The translations under genes and the position numbers were made by a program. Below the pieces are notes generated by a model. The model saw only the letters and a program-made list of their open reading frames with translations, made no database searches and was not told the DNA's origin. A stretch of 64,000 nt of DNA from Symbiodinium natans (taxonomy: Eukaryota; Sar; Dinophyceae; Suessiales; Symbiodiniaceae), in the NCBI GenBank assembly GCA_905221605.1, contig CAJNDS010000879.1, positions 822,501 to 886,500 on the forward strand, read 5' to 3'. Within the stretch, counting starts at the first letter, position 1, and the number at the start of each line of letters is the position of its first letter. Below are positions 12,444-23,489 of this stretch, piece after piece.

Positions 12444-14317
12444 GACCGCTACAGCCGCAAAGTGGCATAGAGGAGACGATGGTGCATGATGGGGATGTAG
12501 CCGCGCGAGCTCCCTTCGCCATGTTCTATTCGCGGGGTATGCCCGGGTGCATCGGGCTTCTGCACCTTGTGCTCGAGGTTCATTTTCCAGATTTCCATCA
12601 GTAGGGTAAGCGCGATACATGTGGAGGAGCTCGAGGCTAGGTTGTTCATGAGATGGGTCGGAACTGTTTGTTTGCCTTCAGAATGGTTTCACCACGTTTC
12701 ACCTTTATTCGGCGCCGAAATTCAGATGCCCGCTGCTGAACTGAAGTAAAAGCTCCCTGAAGCCGCCTCATCAAGTCTGTATGTTTTGGCTCCAGCACGG
12801 AATTTGTGAGGCCGAAGCTCCGGGACTCGGCCTGTGGCCAAAATTGCAGATTCGAGGCCAGGTTTCTGAATCCTCCTGCAACCATTAGAAACAAGAAGCC
12901 TTACAGCACCAACCGCCAAAAATCGAACCCCAGGCCACAGACAGCGACATCTTACACTTAAGCTCATGCCTTTGAAGCCTTCTTGAAACAAGGCCTGGGC
13001 TGGGAGGAGGTGAGTGGAAGCCGAACTTTCGTGCTTACCGACGTCGTCTGCAAAGTTTCTGCACGCGTACTGCAGCTTCTGATGCAAGTATGCTTGTGCT
13101 GCAAGCATAGACATGGCATTTGATCACGTGGAGCCGTTGCTGGCCGCGACGGTGCAGTCAGAAGAGCCGACGTGTGGATGCACCCATTATGTATGTAAAT
13201 GTTTATATTCATATGAAAACCCCCCAGGACCAACCGACCTCCCCATAAAGGCAGAACGGTGAGACTACCAAGTACATGAGGTGTCAGAGTGGAACTGGCC
13301 CCCCCGCCCTTCAACCAATCTGTGGAGTAGATTTGCATATTTGGGAGATATCAGATTGTGCCAAACTTTCTCCTTCAGAATTTAGAGACTTTCGTTAATG
13401 CACTTCCGGTTTTCGTAGACTACTGTTACAGTGACATGTTTAACCCGCGGGGGCTCATGCTTTTGTCCGCGCTCGGATTGCCGCTCTTCAGAGATAGCGC
13501 TGCAGAATTCTCCGGGTCCCGGACACTGGTAGTGCCCGGACTTGTTGTGTTTCTGTGTTGGGTGGAGCACCAGTGCCCACTGTTTTGTTTGTAAGGTTAA
13601 GGCCACCATAATGCCATAGTTCTTTGGCAGCTCCGCGTAAGCACACAAGATGTACGCATACACATCTACCTATCTATATCTATATATATATATACTTTTG
13701 TATGCATACCAAGTAATGATGTATTTATTTGTTTGGGCTTCAGGACTTTGGCTAACTTGAGCAATTGGTGGCCAATTGTTTCCGATGTTTTCTGTAGTTG
13801 ATGTCAGTCACGTCGCTGCTGTTGTAAAAGGCAGTCTCGTCATTGCGCTGACCGGGCAAGTTGGACATGAACGTGATACCAGACGAAAGCGTGCCCTTAA
13901 GCAGGCAGGGTGTCCACTTTTTCGTGCCCGCTGCAGCCATCTCAAAGCATGGAAGGGCGTTCGAAAGACGGCATGTGCGCCATGTGTGGCTATAGCAATG
14001 TGAAACGTCACATGCATCAGCTGCAAGATTCTAGATGCTATGTGCACCATGAGAATCTCTTGCAACGGACAAGTGACTAGCGACATTCAGCTGTAGCGCA
14101 GCTACGTCGTGTCATTCTTTTATTTTGCAAAGGTACACAACACTAGTCAGTTGCCGTCCCGTGCCCGCGCCGCTGCATGAAGACTTGAGGCGCTTGGTGC
14201 ACCCGCAACGAGTAGTTGGGACCACAGCCCGGATCTCAAGACGTGGGCACAGGGATGCGGACGGAGTGGCAAGATCGGTTGGTATATCAGGTATCTCCTT
14301 TTGGTATGCGCTGCCAG
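12444..14317. other. Region with only weak coding signals
   Basis: About 1.9 kb. A + strand ORF at 12964-13115 (GLGWEEV, TDVVCKVSARVLQLLM) could be an exon, but it is contradicted by an antisense ORF (12964-13338). A short TA/CTA tract lies at 13665-13695 (tatctatatctatatatatatat). Nothing else can be supported. Confidence 0.4.
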
Positions 14318-15959
14318 GTCCAATGAACGAGTTGCAAGCCAAGCTGCTGAAGCGGCGTAGTGTGGTGGAGGATGGGTGGCGAAGTCTTTGCACACATAAA
14401 GAAATATCAGAAGATAGTTGACAGGGCTTCTTTCGGTCGGACGGACTCCTGAGCTCAGTTGCAGGAACGTGGCGCAAACTATGAGAGTGTGCCGACAACT
14501 CGCAAAGAAGAGGAGGCTCTGACGCAGGCATCTCGACGGGACCTTTTTTGCAATATGTCGTCGCGTGTGTTCCCGGAGAAGGCATTGTGCCGGTGTGTTC
14601 ATGCTGCGTCGTGCAAGACGCTTTGCAGGCAACGACAGTGAGCACTGCGGCAACGCCTCTCAAAACATGTTCAGGGCTTGGCAAGCCGTAAGCTAGGTGG
14701 CGATCCAATGCATGACACGTGGCTGCCAGAAAGAAGACGCTTGCGGCGTTCCACCTCGTAGACCATTCCTCCACCACCGATCGTTTTGAGGTGGAGCGGT
14801 CTTCAAGCGAACGCCAAGTCCTAGCAGTTCAGGCCTCAGCAATTTTGACTAAAGACCAGCAAAATGTGAGCCGCATGGCTTCTAGTTTTCTCGAATAGGC
14901 CCTGGTTCTGTGCTCCCAGCACAGGTGGTGACTTCCAGGCGGCTATTGATCGTCGGAGGGCCACCGTCGACGGTGATGGCCAGACCTTTGAGAGCACGCC
15001 CACCACAAAGACTGAGCGCACATGGCTGCAAGGGTTGAGTGTGCCAATCAGAAAACTGCGGCAGTCTTTTGGGGTTTCGCGAATTGCGGACCTACCTGTC
15101 CACTGGACGAAGGATGTTCGTTCTTATTGAGAAGCACCTGTCCTTATAGGGTCCTCAAGGGAGGGGGGGCTCATATGGGTGGGGAGTGTAAGGGAACCTT
15201 AGGTTACATGCCCCCCTTGAACCATTAAGGACCGGATGCATCCCCAGTTTGCCAAACTCCAACCGGAAGGACTGCGGACGTGACAAACTCGTCATCGACG
15301 CCTACCGTCACCAGCCCAGCAGGCAGACCTCGCTTAATGAAAGAGTGAATCAGCCAGCGATGGCTCTCTTCCTTCAGTACTTATAAATACGAGATTCTCA
15401 TGTCACAGTTGCTGCTACCAAGTGCTCGGTGGACTCCGGCTTGCTGTTTCTGCAGGTATTAGGCCTTGCCACGGCACGGTGGATTTCAAGACACGAATTG
15501 CAGCGGCCTTGAGCACATGTGCTGAGATTGCTGAGCATGTGTTGCACTTGGAAGCAGCAGGACATGTCAGCACTCTTGGCACTGCTCGGGAAAGATGGTC
15601 ATGGGCAGCCTTTGATAGAAGGTCCGGTCGAAACATTTGCTGTGAGGATCAGCAACGTGCGAGTGTGGATGGCGGCGCACAAACTTTTGTAAGCTCCTGA
15701 GTTCGAGCTTGGAAGAATAGGCGTGAGGTTATTCATGTTATATACAAATAGTGGGCATCAAGGAGAGCCGACCAACCCAGCACTGTGCTGACGCCGGAAT
15801 GGCGGTGCCCATTGCTGGCCGCAGCTCTTCGGGCCAGGTACGCTGAACAGCGCAAAGCCATGGACAAAAGGGGGAAAGTAAATTGCAACAGTGCAGGTCT
15901 TTGAGAGCACGCCAGAGCAGACGACAGCCGACTGCGCACCGGCCTTGGACCTGTCCTGA
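14318..15959 (+). CDS. Candidate exons of an unknown protein with repeated FESTP-type modules
   Basis: Not recognised. Four exon-like segments share a pattern. 14318-14374 encodes NELQAKLLKRRSVVEDG. 14465-14527 encodes ERGANYESVPTTRKEEEAL and ends at a GC donor. 14925-~15034 encodes DFQAAIDRRRATVDGDGQ followed by TFESTPTTKTE. 15897-15956 encodes VFESTPEQTTADC. Each starts after CAG or an equivalent AG|G acceptor. The shared scheme is a short basic helix (QA..xRR..V[DE]G), then a [FY]ES[TV]P-[TE]-x-T motif. This suggests a repeated linear module in one protein whose other exons I could not join, because reading phases do not all match. A further piece near 15590-15690 (RASVDGGAQ) resembles the middle of the module. 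Confidence 0.4.
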
Positions 15960-16401
15960 TCAAATCATAAGCTCTTGTTTCTGCGTGTGGCCCTATTGTG
16001 GGGTTCCAACGCTGCGGGAAAGCAGAGCCTGGCCGATGTGACGACGCACCCGCCCAGTCGCGTGGCACGGCTGCTGGGGGCGGACATGGCTGCGGGACTC
16101 AACAATGGCAGTAATAGAACCAGGGGCCTCGCCCGAAGTGACTTACGACACGCTCCTACCTATACGTCCCATGCGGCGCTTTGCGCTCCATAGGGCCAAA
16201 TCGCCGAAGCTCCCGCGTCGGTCCTAAGCCGATTTTTTGGAGGCTTTTGGGCATTTCGCTCCATGTCACTTCGCTTGAGTTCAATTGTGAGCATTTCCTG
16301 TTTATTTTGGTGTAGAAATGGCACTCCGGGCTCGGTCCCGTGCGTGCTTTTTCAAGTGTAGTTAACTTTTTGTCAATTTTTTGTGGGTTTTTTCTTTGGG
16401 C

Positions 16402-16417
16402 GGGGGGGGGGGGGGGG
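16402..16417. repeat. G homopolymer (16 G)
   Basis: An uninterrupted run of 16 G on the + strand in a T-rich, non-coding context. Likely intronic or intergenic and prone to length error in sequencing. Confidence 0.9.
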
Positions 16418-16698
16418 CGTTGGGTCGTGTTCTCGCTGGCCGTTGTGGTCCGGTCTTACACTGCTTAGGGTCCCCCGGCAGACTTAGTCGTTTTTTGCAG
16501 ATGTGTCGAGATCGCAGTGACGTCGCAGTGCATTGAAGTCTGCTGAACCCTCATGTCTGTCTGGTGAGGTTTCGAGTATTCGGAGTACCATGCAGCTACC
16601 GGCAGCACCGGAGTTGCAGCTGTCGCTTGCCTGCGTGTGTGATCTCCAGTATGAAGCAGCTCATGGTGCATTGGCATTGCTAGGAAGATGCTTTTGGA

Positions 16699-16995
16699 AG
16701 CCCGAGGCCAGAATCTCCTGTCGTGGAGCAGGAGCTGCAGGAGGTGCAGGAGGTGCAGGAGGTGCAAGAGGCGCAGGAGGTGCAAGAGGCGCAGGAGGTG
16801 CAGGAGGAGGAACTGGAGGAACTGGAGGAACTGGAGGAGGCCCAAGACTGACTCCCGTTATCGCGGGATACATCCTCACCCTTTGATGTGCAGGCCGGTG
16901 AGGACGAGGATGGCGATGTCTCCGATGGCTCTCCAATTCACGCGGCTGCCGTAAACAAGGCTCTGAAAATGGAGTTCACGTGTTGGGTTTCAGAG
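16699..16995 (+). CDS. Glu/Gln-rich coiled-coil exon plus acidic exon (unknown gene)
   Basis: 16699-16839 reads SPRPESPVVEQEL, then a run of QEV/QEA and EEL triplets (imperfect GAGGTGCAG tandem repeats), predicting a strongly charged coiled coil. A GC donor at 16840 and an AG acceptor at 16892-16893 remove a 54-bp intron; the next exon (16894-16995) continues in frame as AGEDEDGDVSDGSPIHAAAV and ends before another GC donor. The join keeps one acidic reading frame, which supports both splice sites. Other frames of the repeat give Gly/Ala- or Arg/Cys-rich peptides and are unlikely. Family unknown; it may belong to the same gene as the FESTP exons upstream and the exon at 17463. Confidence 0.55.
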
Positions 16996-17462
16996 GCCCT
17001 CCCTTCTCTGTCTTTGGAGCCATTGTGGCCGAATGTTGCCCACCTGCCGCGCCTTTTACCATTTGGAGGAGCCCAAGACTACCCTCACTGCTTCTGAACG
17101 ACGGGCAGGGCAGCTCAAAATCTGTGGGAGTTCATATGGCACATGCAGCACATCGCCTTGCACCATCCAGAATAGACATGAGAAATGCGGGCCAAAGCGG
17201 ACTAAACATTCAAGGTCTTGTGGCTGGTGGGTCTGGTCCACCCGTTGCAAGACAAGTTCGAGAGTGACCAGTTTGCCATAGCCGGCTGCAGTCCGGCAGA
17301 GGCCCTCAGAGACTGTCTGCAGAACAGCTTAAGTTAGCCAAGCTTGTTCATATTGGAATTTAGGATATTTAGGCAACCCATCCTGCTCATCCTGGCGCTG
17401 ACATGTGTTGCCACGACATGCGATCTTTAGGTCCGCCTGTGCCTCCGTGCCGATGGCCATAG

Positions 17463-17746
17463 GTGTCGCCTCGAGCTGGAAGGGTTCACTCCCCAGAACG
17501 CTTACGGGGAGCGAGTGGTCTTGGATTCCATGTGCAGTTTCCTGCTGAATCGATTCTTCTGCAGGCCTGAAGATGCCTCTGGCTCTTATGAGGCGCGGGT
17601 GTATGATGGAATGTATGCGGCGAAGTATGGTCATGAGTTCGTGCATCGTAGCTTTCCTGAGCAGGTTCGTACTGTAGCTTCCTGAACAGGTGAAACTCTT
17701 CGTGGGCAAGGGCTGGAAAAAGAAGGCCTTCAGGCAGCCTGGCTGA
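17463..17746 (+). CDS. Candidate exon(s), unknown soluble protein
   Basis: After an AG acceptor at 17461-17462 the frame reads LELEGFTPQNAYGERVVLD, then SMCSFLLNRFFCRPEDASGS and ARVYDGMYAAKYGHEFVHRS, to SFPEQ at 17664. From there the frame either runs to a stop at 17682-17684 or, if 25 nt (17665-17689, GT...AG) were removed, continues VKLFVGKGWKKKAFRQPG and stops at 17746. Composition is typical of a globular domain, but I do not recognise it. A competing antisense ORF (17486-17881) lacks comparable character. Confidence 0.45.
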
Positions 17747-19580
17747 AAACTCTTTCACAAAATTGGCACTGGATTGGCGTGTGCGAGTTGGCATGCAGGA
17801 CGTGGCAAGCAAGGAACGGTCTTTCTGAGGAGTTTGACACAGCACGGGCCTTTTGCATGCGCTTACAAGAAAATTCTCCAAGCCGCAAAATTGCCATGTC
17901 GACTTAGGACCTGTCTAACCGCAACTCAATCCTTTGCGGTGCCCCTTGGCTGACCTTGCATGGACTTTGTGGAGTAAGTTTTTGGACGAGCACAGTTTTC
18001 ATGTGTTCGGCCCGAGGTTATTTTCAAGGACAAGGCCGCTCATGCTGAACACCTGCTGTCATGTCTAGATTCAACAGATACTTCCGGATGCTGCAGCTAC
18101 CAGACGCAGGTTAGGATTAGTGCTGGCTTGGACCTTGACTTAAACGTTTGTTTCTGCAGGGGGTCAAACTCATACACGAGACCGATGCTCAGTGAGGCAG
18201 TGTGACGCCCTCGGCCACAGAACCATGCACAGGAGAATGCTGCCCAAGCATGTCTTCTCATGTCACCCTTTATTCTCACTTCGACGTCTCTGGGTGACAT
18301 ATGCAGCCCACCACCAAGGTCGCTGGGTTCTTGAGAAGTGCCTTTGTGCTCCCATTTTGGTGAGCACAGGTTCGGTCAACTCGGGACCCCGCCAAGCGAA
18401 TTGGAACCGCAGAGTGCTTGACTTAAGTATTAAGGCAAGCAGACATGTGTGGTACATGTGTGGTACATGTGTGGTCGGTGTAGAAGCAGCTAGAATGCAC
18501 CCGAGCTATGCACCGAGTAGTCTGCTGCCTTCCTACATTCCTCATATCTCCGAGTGATTGTCGCCGCAGTAGCCGGTGATTGGCTGCATGAAGGCATCCT
18601 GCTTGACTGAGGACTCGTTGGGGGTCCTGCAAGCTTTCTGGGCAATGCACATTTTCAGATGAATATTGAAGCAGTGCTAGTCGTAAGACCAGCTTGCAGG
18701 GCCACCAGACGCTGATAGTTATGTACAGGTGTGCCTTGCGTTTGTTGTAGCGTTTGTTGGCGGAGATGTCGAGCTGAATTTCGACGAAGAAGTATTGAGG
18801 CATAGGGGGAAAGCTGTATAGATGTGAAGCATTTTCGCCTCAGCAAGCAAATGTTTAGCGGGCGACGGCCCCTCGCGACACCGACGGCAGATCGACTGAA
18901 CCATCAATCGGTTTCATGCATTTGTGTGCTTTCCTGTACGCCGGGAACATCTTTGAACTCTCAACACTGGGCGGTCAGTCCAAGAGTCGTCCACGCTTGG
19001 AAGCCGCCATGCCACATGCCACGTCTCGTGGAGCCAACGGCCTACGCAAAAGAACCAAGTGGCAGGGGCAACGTGAAGCAACAGATAGCGACAGTCTGTG
19101 ACCTGTTCTGGCTTGGTCGCACCAGACTGCACCCTAATATGTCGGAGCATTGTTTCTCAGAAGATCTAGGCACTGGTTCAAGCAGCGGCCAGCATCAACG
19201 AAATGTCAGTACAGGCCCCAACTACAAGTAAAAGTCTTTTGCTAAGCCTCTTGCAGCCGGTTTTTTGTAAACGCATGAAGACGTGGGAGAGCCCGGACTG
19301 GGAGCAAATCGCACCCGGAGGATGGTGGCGGGTGCTTCGGCCGCTTTAAGTTTGGAACTTCGCTTGCTCTGGTGTGAGATATGGTGTGAGGCAGGGTGTG
19401 AGGTAGGGTGTGAGTTTGCACTGCTCTTGGCTTGAGGTCGTCCACCACCCGGCTGTCTACGCAATGGTCCGTCCCATCGAACCACTCCTACCAAACAACT
19501 CCGGCTACAACTACCCGCAGCCCGACAGAAAGCATTTCCGATGGCACACTCGGAATCCATCAGCCCTTGCTTCCGAGGAG
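17747..19580. other. Region with weak or conflicting coding signals
   Basis: About 1.8 kb. ORFs on both strands (for example 18192-18557 on +, 18423-18803 on -, 18824-19231 on +) overlap one another with no motif. A short direct repeat of tgtggtaca occurs at 18447-18475. At 19385-19415 there is a gtgtgaggtaggg-type repeat. No gene can be supported. Confidence 0.4.
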
Positions 19581-19589
19581 GGTTGGTGC

Positions 19590-19880
19590 GAGTTTGCCCG
19601 GGCTTTCAGGCCCAACCCCCCGAGCATTGGCGCTGGCCCGGACTTTCAGGCCCAACCCCCCGAGCATCATGAGCATCAGCTGGCGCTGGCCCGGGCTTTC
19701 AAGCCCGACCCCCCGAGCATCATGAGCATCAGCCTTCGCTGGCCCGGGCTTTCAGGCCAAACCCACGAGCATCATGAGCATGAGCTGGCCCGGGCTTTCA
19801 GGCCCAAGCCTGGCGCTGGCCCGGACTTTCAGGCCCAAACCCCCTCAGCATCATGAGCTGGCGCTGGCCCGGGCTAACAA
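19590..19880. repeat. Minisatellite with GGGCTTTCAGGCCC hairpin core
   Basis: Seven or so imperfect copies of a ~35-52 bp unit built from ggcccgggctttcaggccc, an aaccccccgagcatcatgag segment and catcagctggcgct. Each core carries a GGGC...GCCC stem around TTTCAG, so single strands could form small hairpins. Copies differ by point changes and by loss of the catcatgag segment. The ORFs through it (such as repeated PPSIMSIS peptides) follow from the repeat and are not evidence of a gene. Confidence 0.8.
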
Positions 19881-20171
19881 CATACAACAGCAGGTACAGT
19901 GTACAGGCATCGTAGCAGCTGCAACTGCCAGAGTTCTTCCGAGGAATATGATGAAGCTATGTGCCGAATCGGGCCGTGACCACTTCTCGATCTGCTGCTG
20001 AGCTGCAGCTGCAGTGTTGTGGGGTTTAGATGCAAAAAGCTTATGAACAGCTTTCCAAGCCAAATTGCAGGCCTGCCCTTGAGGCGCGTCTGCTACAGCT
20101 GCAGAGTTACATGTGCACATGCATGTTTTGTCGATTCGTGACGCTCCGCATCCCCTAACATTGCTTGTCTA

Positions 20172-20919
20172 GAGTCTAGATCTTGCGATGCGGATCGCCG
20201 AGGCCAGCTCCACGTTGTGGGAGAGGCACGAGTTGTGTATCGAAGCCAAGCTCTCATTGGCCTCCAGCAGCAATGTGACACACGTCTTCTAGAGCACATG
20301 TATCGGCAGTGCGCCCGGTCCCGCGCGAGTGTCCGCGTGAGTATCCTACAGCTATCAGGGAGGAGCCAGACCCACAACGCAGTCTTGAGTTTAGGGAGCC
20401 CCCTCCAAAAGACGTCCGAACATGGTTAAAAAGAAAAAGCGTCTGCAATTGCACAACAAGGTCAGCCATATTCTTGTTGGGACGGTTGCACGTGAGCCAC
20501 AAACAACCGTGGCTGCCATTACGGTTCGGTCGACCCTGAGACTCTGCTCGGCACCTGTGCTTCGTGCGACTCTTGCCTGACAGGTCCTGGCGATGACAGA
20601 CGCAGCTGGGCCAGCAAATCTTGCTCGATCAATGCCTCCTCCATCCTGCATATGACAACACCAAGCACTTACAAAGCAGTTGATCAGTCGAGCTTTTCCG
20701 TGGGCGACTTCTGCTTAAGTGCCTACTGAGGAGTCGAGCTGGGATGAGGATGCAGCGGGGGTCGTGTTTGGGGCGTTCCACCTGCACATGCGGAGAAGCT
20801 TTGAGACACTGCGCCGTGGGTATATTTTAAACCATGCGGCAGGAGGAGAAATGCTTCTGGCTGCGTTTGCGCGACGAGGGCAACTTCGGAGAGCAGTGGC
20901 TGCGGCAGGAGAGACTTGA
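20172..20919 (+). CDS. Candidate exons, unknown protein
   Basis: Two exon-like ORFs: 20172-20289 (LAMRIAEASSTLWERHELC, helical) and ~20727-20919 (GVVFGAFHLHMRRSFETLRR, then GGEMLLAAFARRGQLRRAV, ending in a stop at 20917-20919). They are helical with balanced charge, but a second + frame (20217-20429) and antisense ORFs compete. No family recognised. They may be 5' exons of the same gene as the better-supported exons at 21.4-23.3 kb. Confidence 0.35.
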
Positions 20920-21365
20920 GTCTTGTTTTTAAGTAGCTGCACCTGATACACCTGATTTTTGCTTACCGGAGGCGAGGTGCAGAGGGAGTAGTCCTCGGCA
21001 TGGACCTCCATAATGAATTGTCAGGATGGATATTCCCTGGGCCTTGGCATCTTCCTAGAGGAGTGACCCACATGCAGTCCAAGAAGTTTTGGCCTCAAAT
21101 CAAAAAAGCCGCTCGCACACAGAAAGGGGTGCGAGTTCCTCCAACCGATGTCAGCAGGCCCTTCCCGCAGGTGCTCCCGGACCGGACGTGCGTGAGGCGG
21201 GCGCAGAGCAAGTCGCGCTGTGTTCCACGCGGACCTCATGCGAGACAGCGGTACCCCACACAGCAGTGCTTGTACTTGTACGTTTGCCGGTTGATTCCCC
21301 CCCATTTTTCTGCTAGATGAAGCTGGATGTCGCCTTGCCTCCCGTGCCTTCTTTGGACAGTGCAG

Positions 21366-21648
21366 GGGCACCGGAAGGCCCTGTCCGAGGCTGTGCTACC
21401 CGGAGTGAACAGCAGTGAATTTGGGGGCATCGGTAGACAGCAGTGGCTCGCCATGTCTGGCCATGACAGGTGCGTGGTGTGCGAAGTGCATTCAATCAAC
21501 TGCGGGATGGTGAGCAAGGCGGTCTCGCTTTCTTAACTTGAAGCGGACAAGCAGCCTGCGTGTGCGTGCTTAGGATGAACGGACAGTGGCTGCTGTCTTG
21601 CAAAACGCGCAGGCCAAGCATGGCAGGAGGCTTGCTGCTCAGGGAAGG
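21366..21648 (+). CDS. Two linked exons of an unknown protein
   Basis: Exon 21366-21509 (after CAG; KALSEAVLPGVNSSEFGG, then GRQQWLAMSGHDRCVVCEV) ends at a strong GTGAGC donor. Exon 21574-~21648 follows an AG acceptor and continues in phase with DERTVAAVLQNAQAKHGRRL and AAQGRL. The 64-bp GT-AG intron and matched phase make these two exons credible. The C-x2-C (CVVC) might bind metal, but there is no recognised domain. Confidence 0.5.
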
Positions 21649-21835
21649 CTCAGAATCCCATGACATGAAGATGGCAGTTGTGGCAGTTCCGATTACTTTG
21701 ATACACAAAGGTTCCTCGGCTCTCCATCACGGATGCGATGCTGGGTGGCTCGATTGCCTCTTTTTTGGAAGAACCCACAATGCACGTTGACCACGTGATA
21801 TGTGGACGTGCCATCGCTCAGGGCAAGGCGTGCAG

Positions 21836-21949
21836 GAGGTCGACTCCGACGAGGTATCTCACACCGACACGTTGTTGGGCATGCTTTGGATCGAAGTGCA
21901 TAGACGGTGGCCATGTTCATTCACACCTGGTGGCTTCCATATGCTGACA
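21836..21949 (+). CDS. Candidate exon, unknown protein
   Basis: After a TGCAG acceptor the frame reads EVDSDEVSHTDTLLGMLWIE, then VHRRWPCSFTPGGFHML, to a stop. The acidic start and amphipathic continuation look coding. It probably belongs with neighbouring exons at 21.4-23.3 kb, but the join to 21648 is not resolved. Confidence 0.4.
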
Positions 21950-22094
21950 TAGAGAATGTTCTTATGAATGCGTTGTTTGATTCGTAAGAACACTGTGTTA
22001 GAGCATCCTGTGTTCCCCACAAAACAAGCCCTGTGGGCGAGCTGGCTACATACCAGCAAGTCAACTTGCCGATGCAACTCCTTCTCCTTTTGCA

Positions 22095-22222
22095 ACGTCA
22101 AGGCACGTCAAATACTCGACGGCCCTGCCATCTCCCATCTGCTACGCGAAGGCACGGAGTTACACCATGTTGCACCTTTAGTAGCAGACGTGTCGCCAGA
22201 GCACCAAGCTTATGGGTCGTAA
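22095..22222 (+). CDS. Candidate exon, unknown protein
   Basis: Frame reads ARQILDGPAISHLLREGTEL, then HHVAPLVADVSPEHQAYGS and a stop. Immediately upstream, a different frame (22033-22094) also looks coding (ELATYQQVNLPMQLLLLLQR), implying an unresolved junction or frameshift near AAGGCACGT at 22096-22104. An antisense ORF (22098-22379) competes. Confidence 0.35.
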
Positions 22223-22526
22223 AGTGCCCTTTTAACAGAAACGAGTGTTCGCAGCCTCCGCAAAAGTGTTGCTGGGACAATTTCTGCACGGGGCTGCTTG
22301 GCATTGGCACGTCAACGCCATCGCACACAAATTGCACTCCCATGCCAAGTGATCCGTGCCGAAGCATCGTGTGAGTCACCCAGTCTCACAGAGGGGTCAC
22401 TCAGAAGATCTGGAGAAGCAGTGGCTGGGAAGTGAAAAACTCACAATGGGACCTACCTGGAATTGTCTTTTTGGAAGGCGCAGGAATGCAGGCCTTGGGG
22501 CAACTTTCGAGCTCACTGGCCTGCAG

Positions 22527-22875
22527 GTTTCCTGGTCATTCACGATGCCCTGGATGAAGTCTTTGCTTCGGAGTTTGCAGTGCCTGGCCGAGGGCTTTTG
22601 GTACAAGTACCATATGACATATCTGCAGGTAGGTCTGGGGGGGACAATTAACAGCTAGTGAAGCTAGTGAACAGCTGAGACTTCAGCCCATGTGACTTTG
22701 CATGTGCTTGAATGAAAACGTCTCTTTGGTGAGCAATCCTGGCTTGAAGATGTGCTTGCAGAGTGTCCATGCAAGTACCTCCCCGAAGGAACAGATGGCA
22801 AAGTTGGACAACGGCTGGAATCTACACGCGGCGCCTCAGGCAACACCAGGACATCCGGCACTTCACCATTGCTTG
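22527..22875 (+). CDS. Two linked exons of an unknown protein
   Basis: Exon 22527-22628 (after CTGCAG; FLVIHDALDEVFASEF, AVPGRGLLVQVPYDISA) ends at a consensus GTAGGT donor. Exon 22762-22875 follows TTGCAG and joins in phase (split Glu codon G|AG): CPCKYLPEGTDGKVGQRLES, then TRGASGNTRTSGTSPLL. Intron 22629-22761 is GT-AG, 133 bp. Consensus splice sites plus phase agreement make this one of the better unknown pieces. Past 22875 the reading is ambiguous: either unspliced (LKMRRASRGQRGDRLLWIDE) or a 26-nt GT-AG removal. Confidence 0.5.
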
Positions 22876-23059
22876 GTAGTATGTACTTAGTGTATTTGCA
22901 GCTGCGCTCGCTAAAGATGAGACGGGCTTCCAGAGGACAGCGAGGCGACCGCTTGCTTTGGATCGATGAGGAAATTGCCGTTGCTTCTCCCAGCACTACA
23001 TGCCAAAAGTAGGTAGTAGCAGGTAAAGCGATAACCCCAAAGTCTTTTTGTCTTGTCAG

Positions 23060-23260
23060 ATTCATAGAGCTGCAGGATGAGAACGCACGAAATTTAGTAA
23101 CTCCGGACATCGCATGTGATCAGTCCAGAGAAGTACGTGGAAACAACGTCTCTCGCCTTTCTTACTCTGGTACTTTGCATCCGTCATCAAGTCAGGTTGC
23201 TCGTTATGGGTCGACGGCCGTGTCCAGGGCCATTAGGCTGCTGAAGGCACGGACTATGTG
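23060..23260 (+). CDS. Candidate exon, unknown protein
   Basis: After TTGTCAG the frame reads FIELQDENARNLVTPDIACD, then QSREVRGNNVSRLSYSGTLH and STAVSRAIRLLKART. It stays open to 23396, but composition degrades after ~23260. No family recognised; likely the 3' part of the gene at 21.4-22.9 kb. Confidence 0.42.
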
Positions 23261-23465
23261 TGTTTGCTGTGGTGCTTCTCAAGGATGGCACTTCTCTTGG
23301 CCAGCCAGGCCTGACAGCTTGTTTTCGATCCGTTGTGCAGGGACTGGGAGCGGCGCTGAACCCAGCGCTAACGGCCCATCACTGGGCCAACAATGATGCT
23401 GGAAATCCGGCGCACGCGCCTCTCGCCTGAAGCTGGTCCCAACTGCCCCTACTATGAACTACGAG

Positions 23466-23484
23466 CCCCCCCCCCCCCCCCCCC
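23466..23484. repeat. C homopolymer (19 C)
   Basis: Uninterrupted run of 19 C on the + strand in non-coding sequence. The surrounding 23393-23992 ORF owes its length partly to this run reading as Pro. Confidence 0.9.
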
Positions 23485-23489
23485 TGCCC

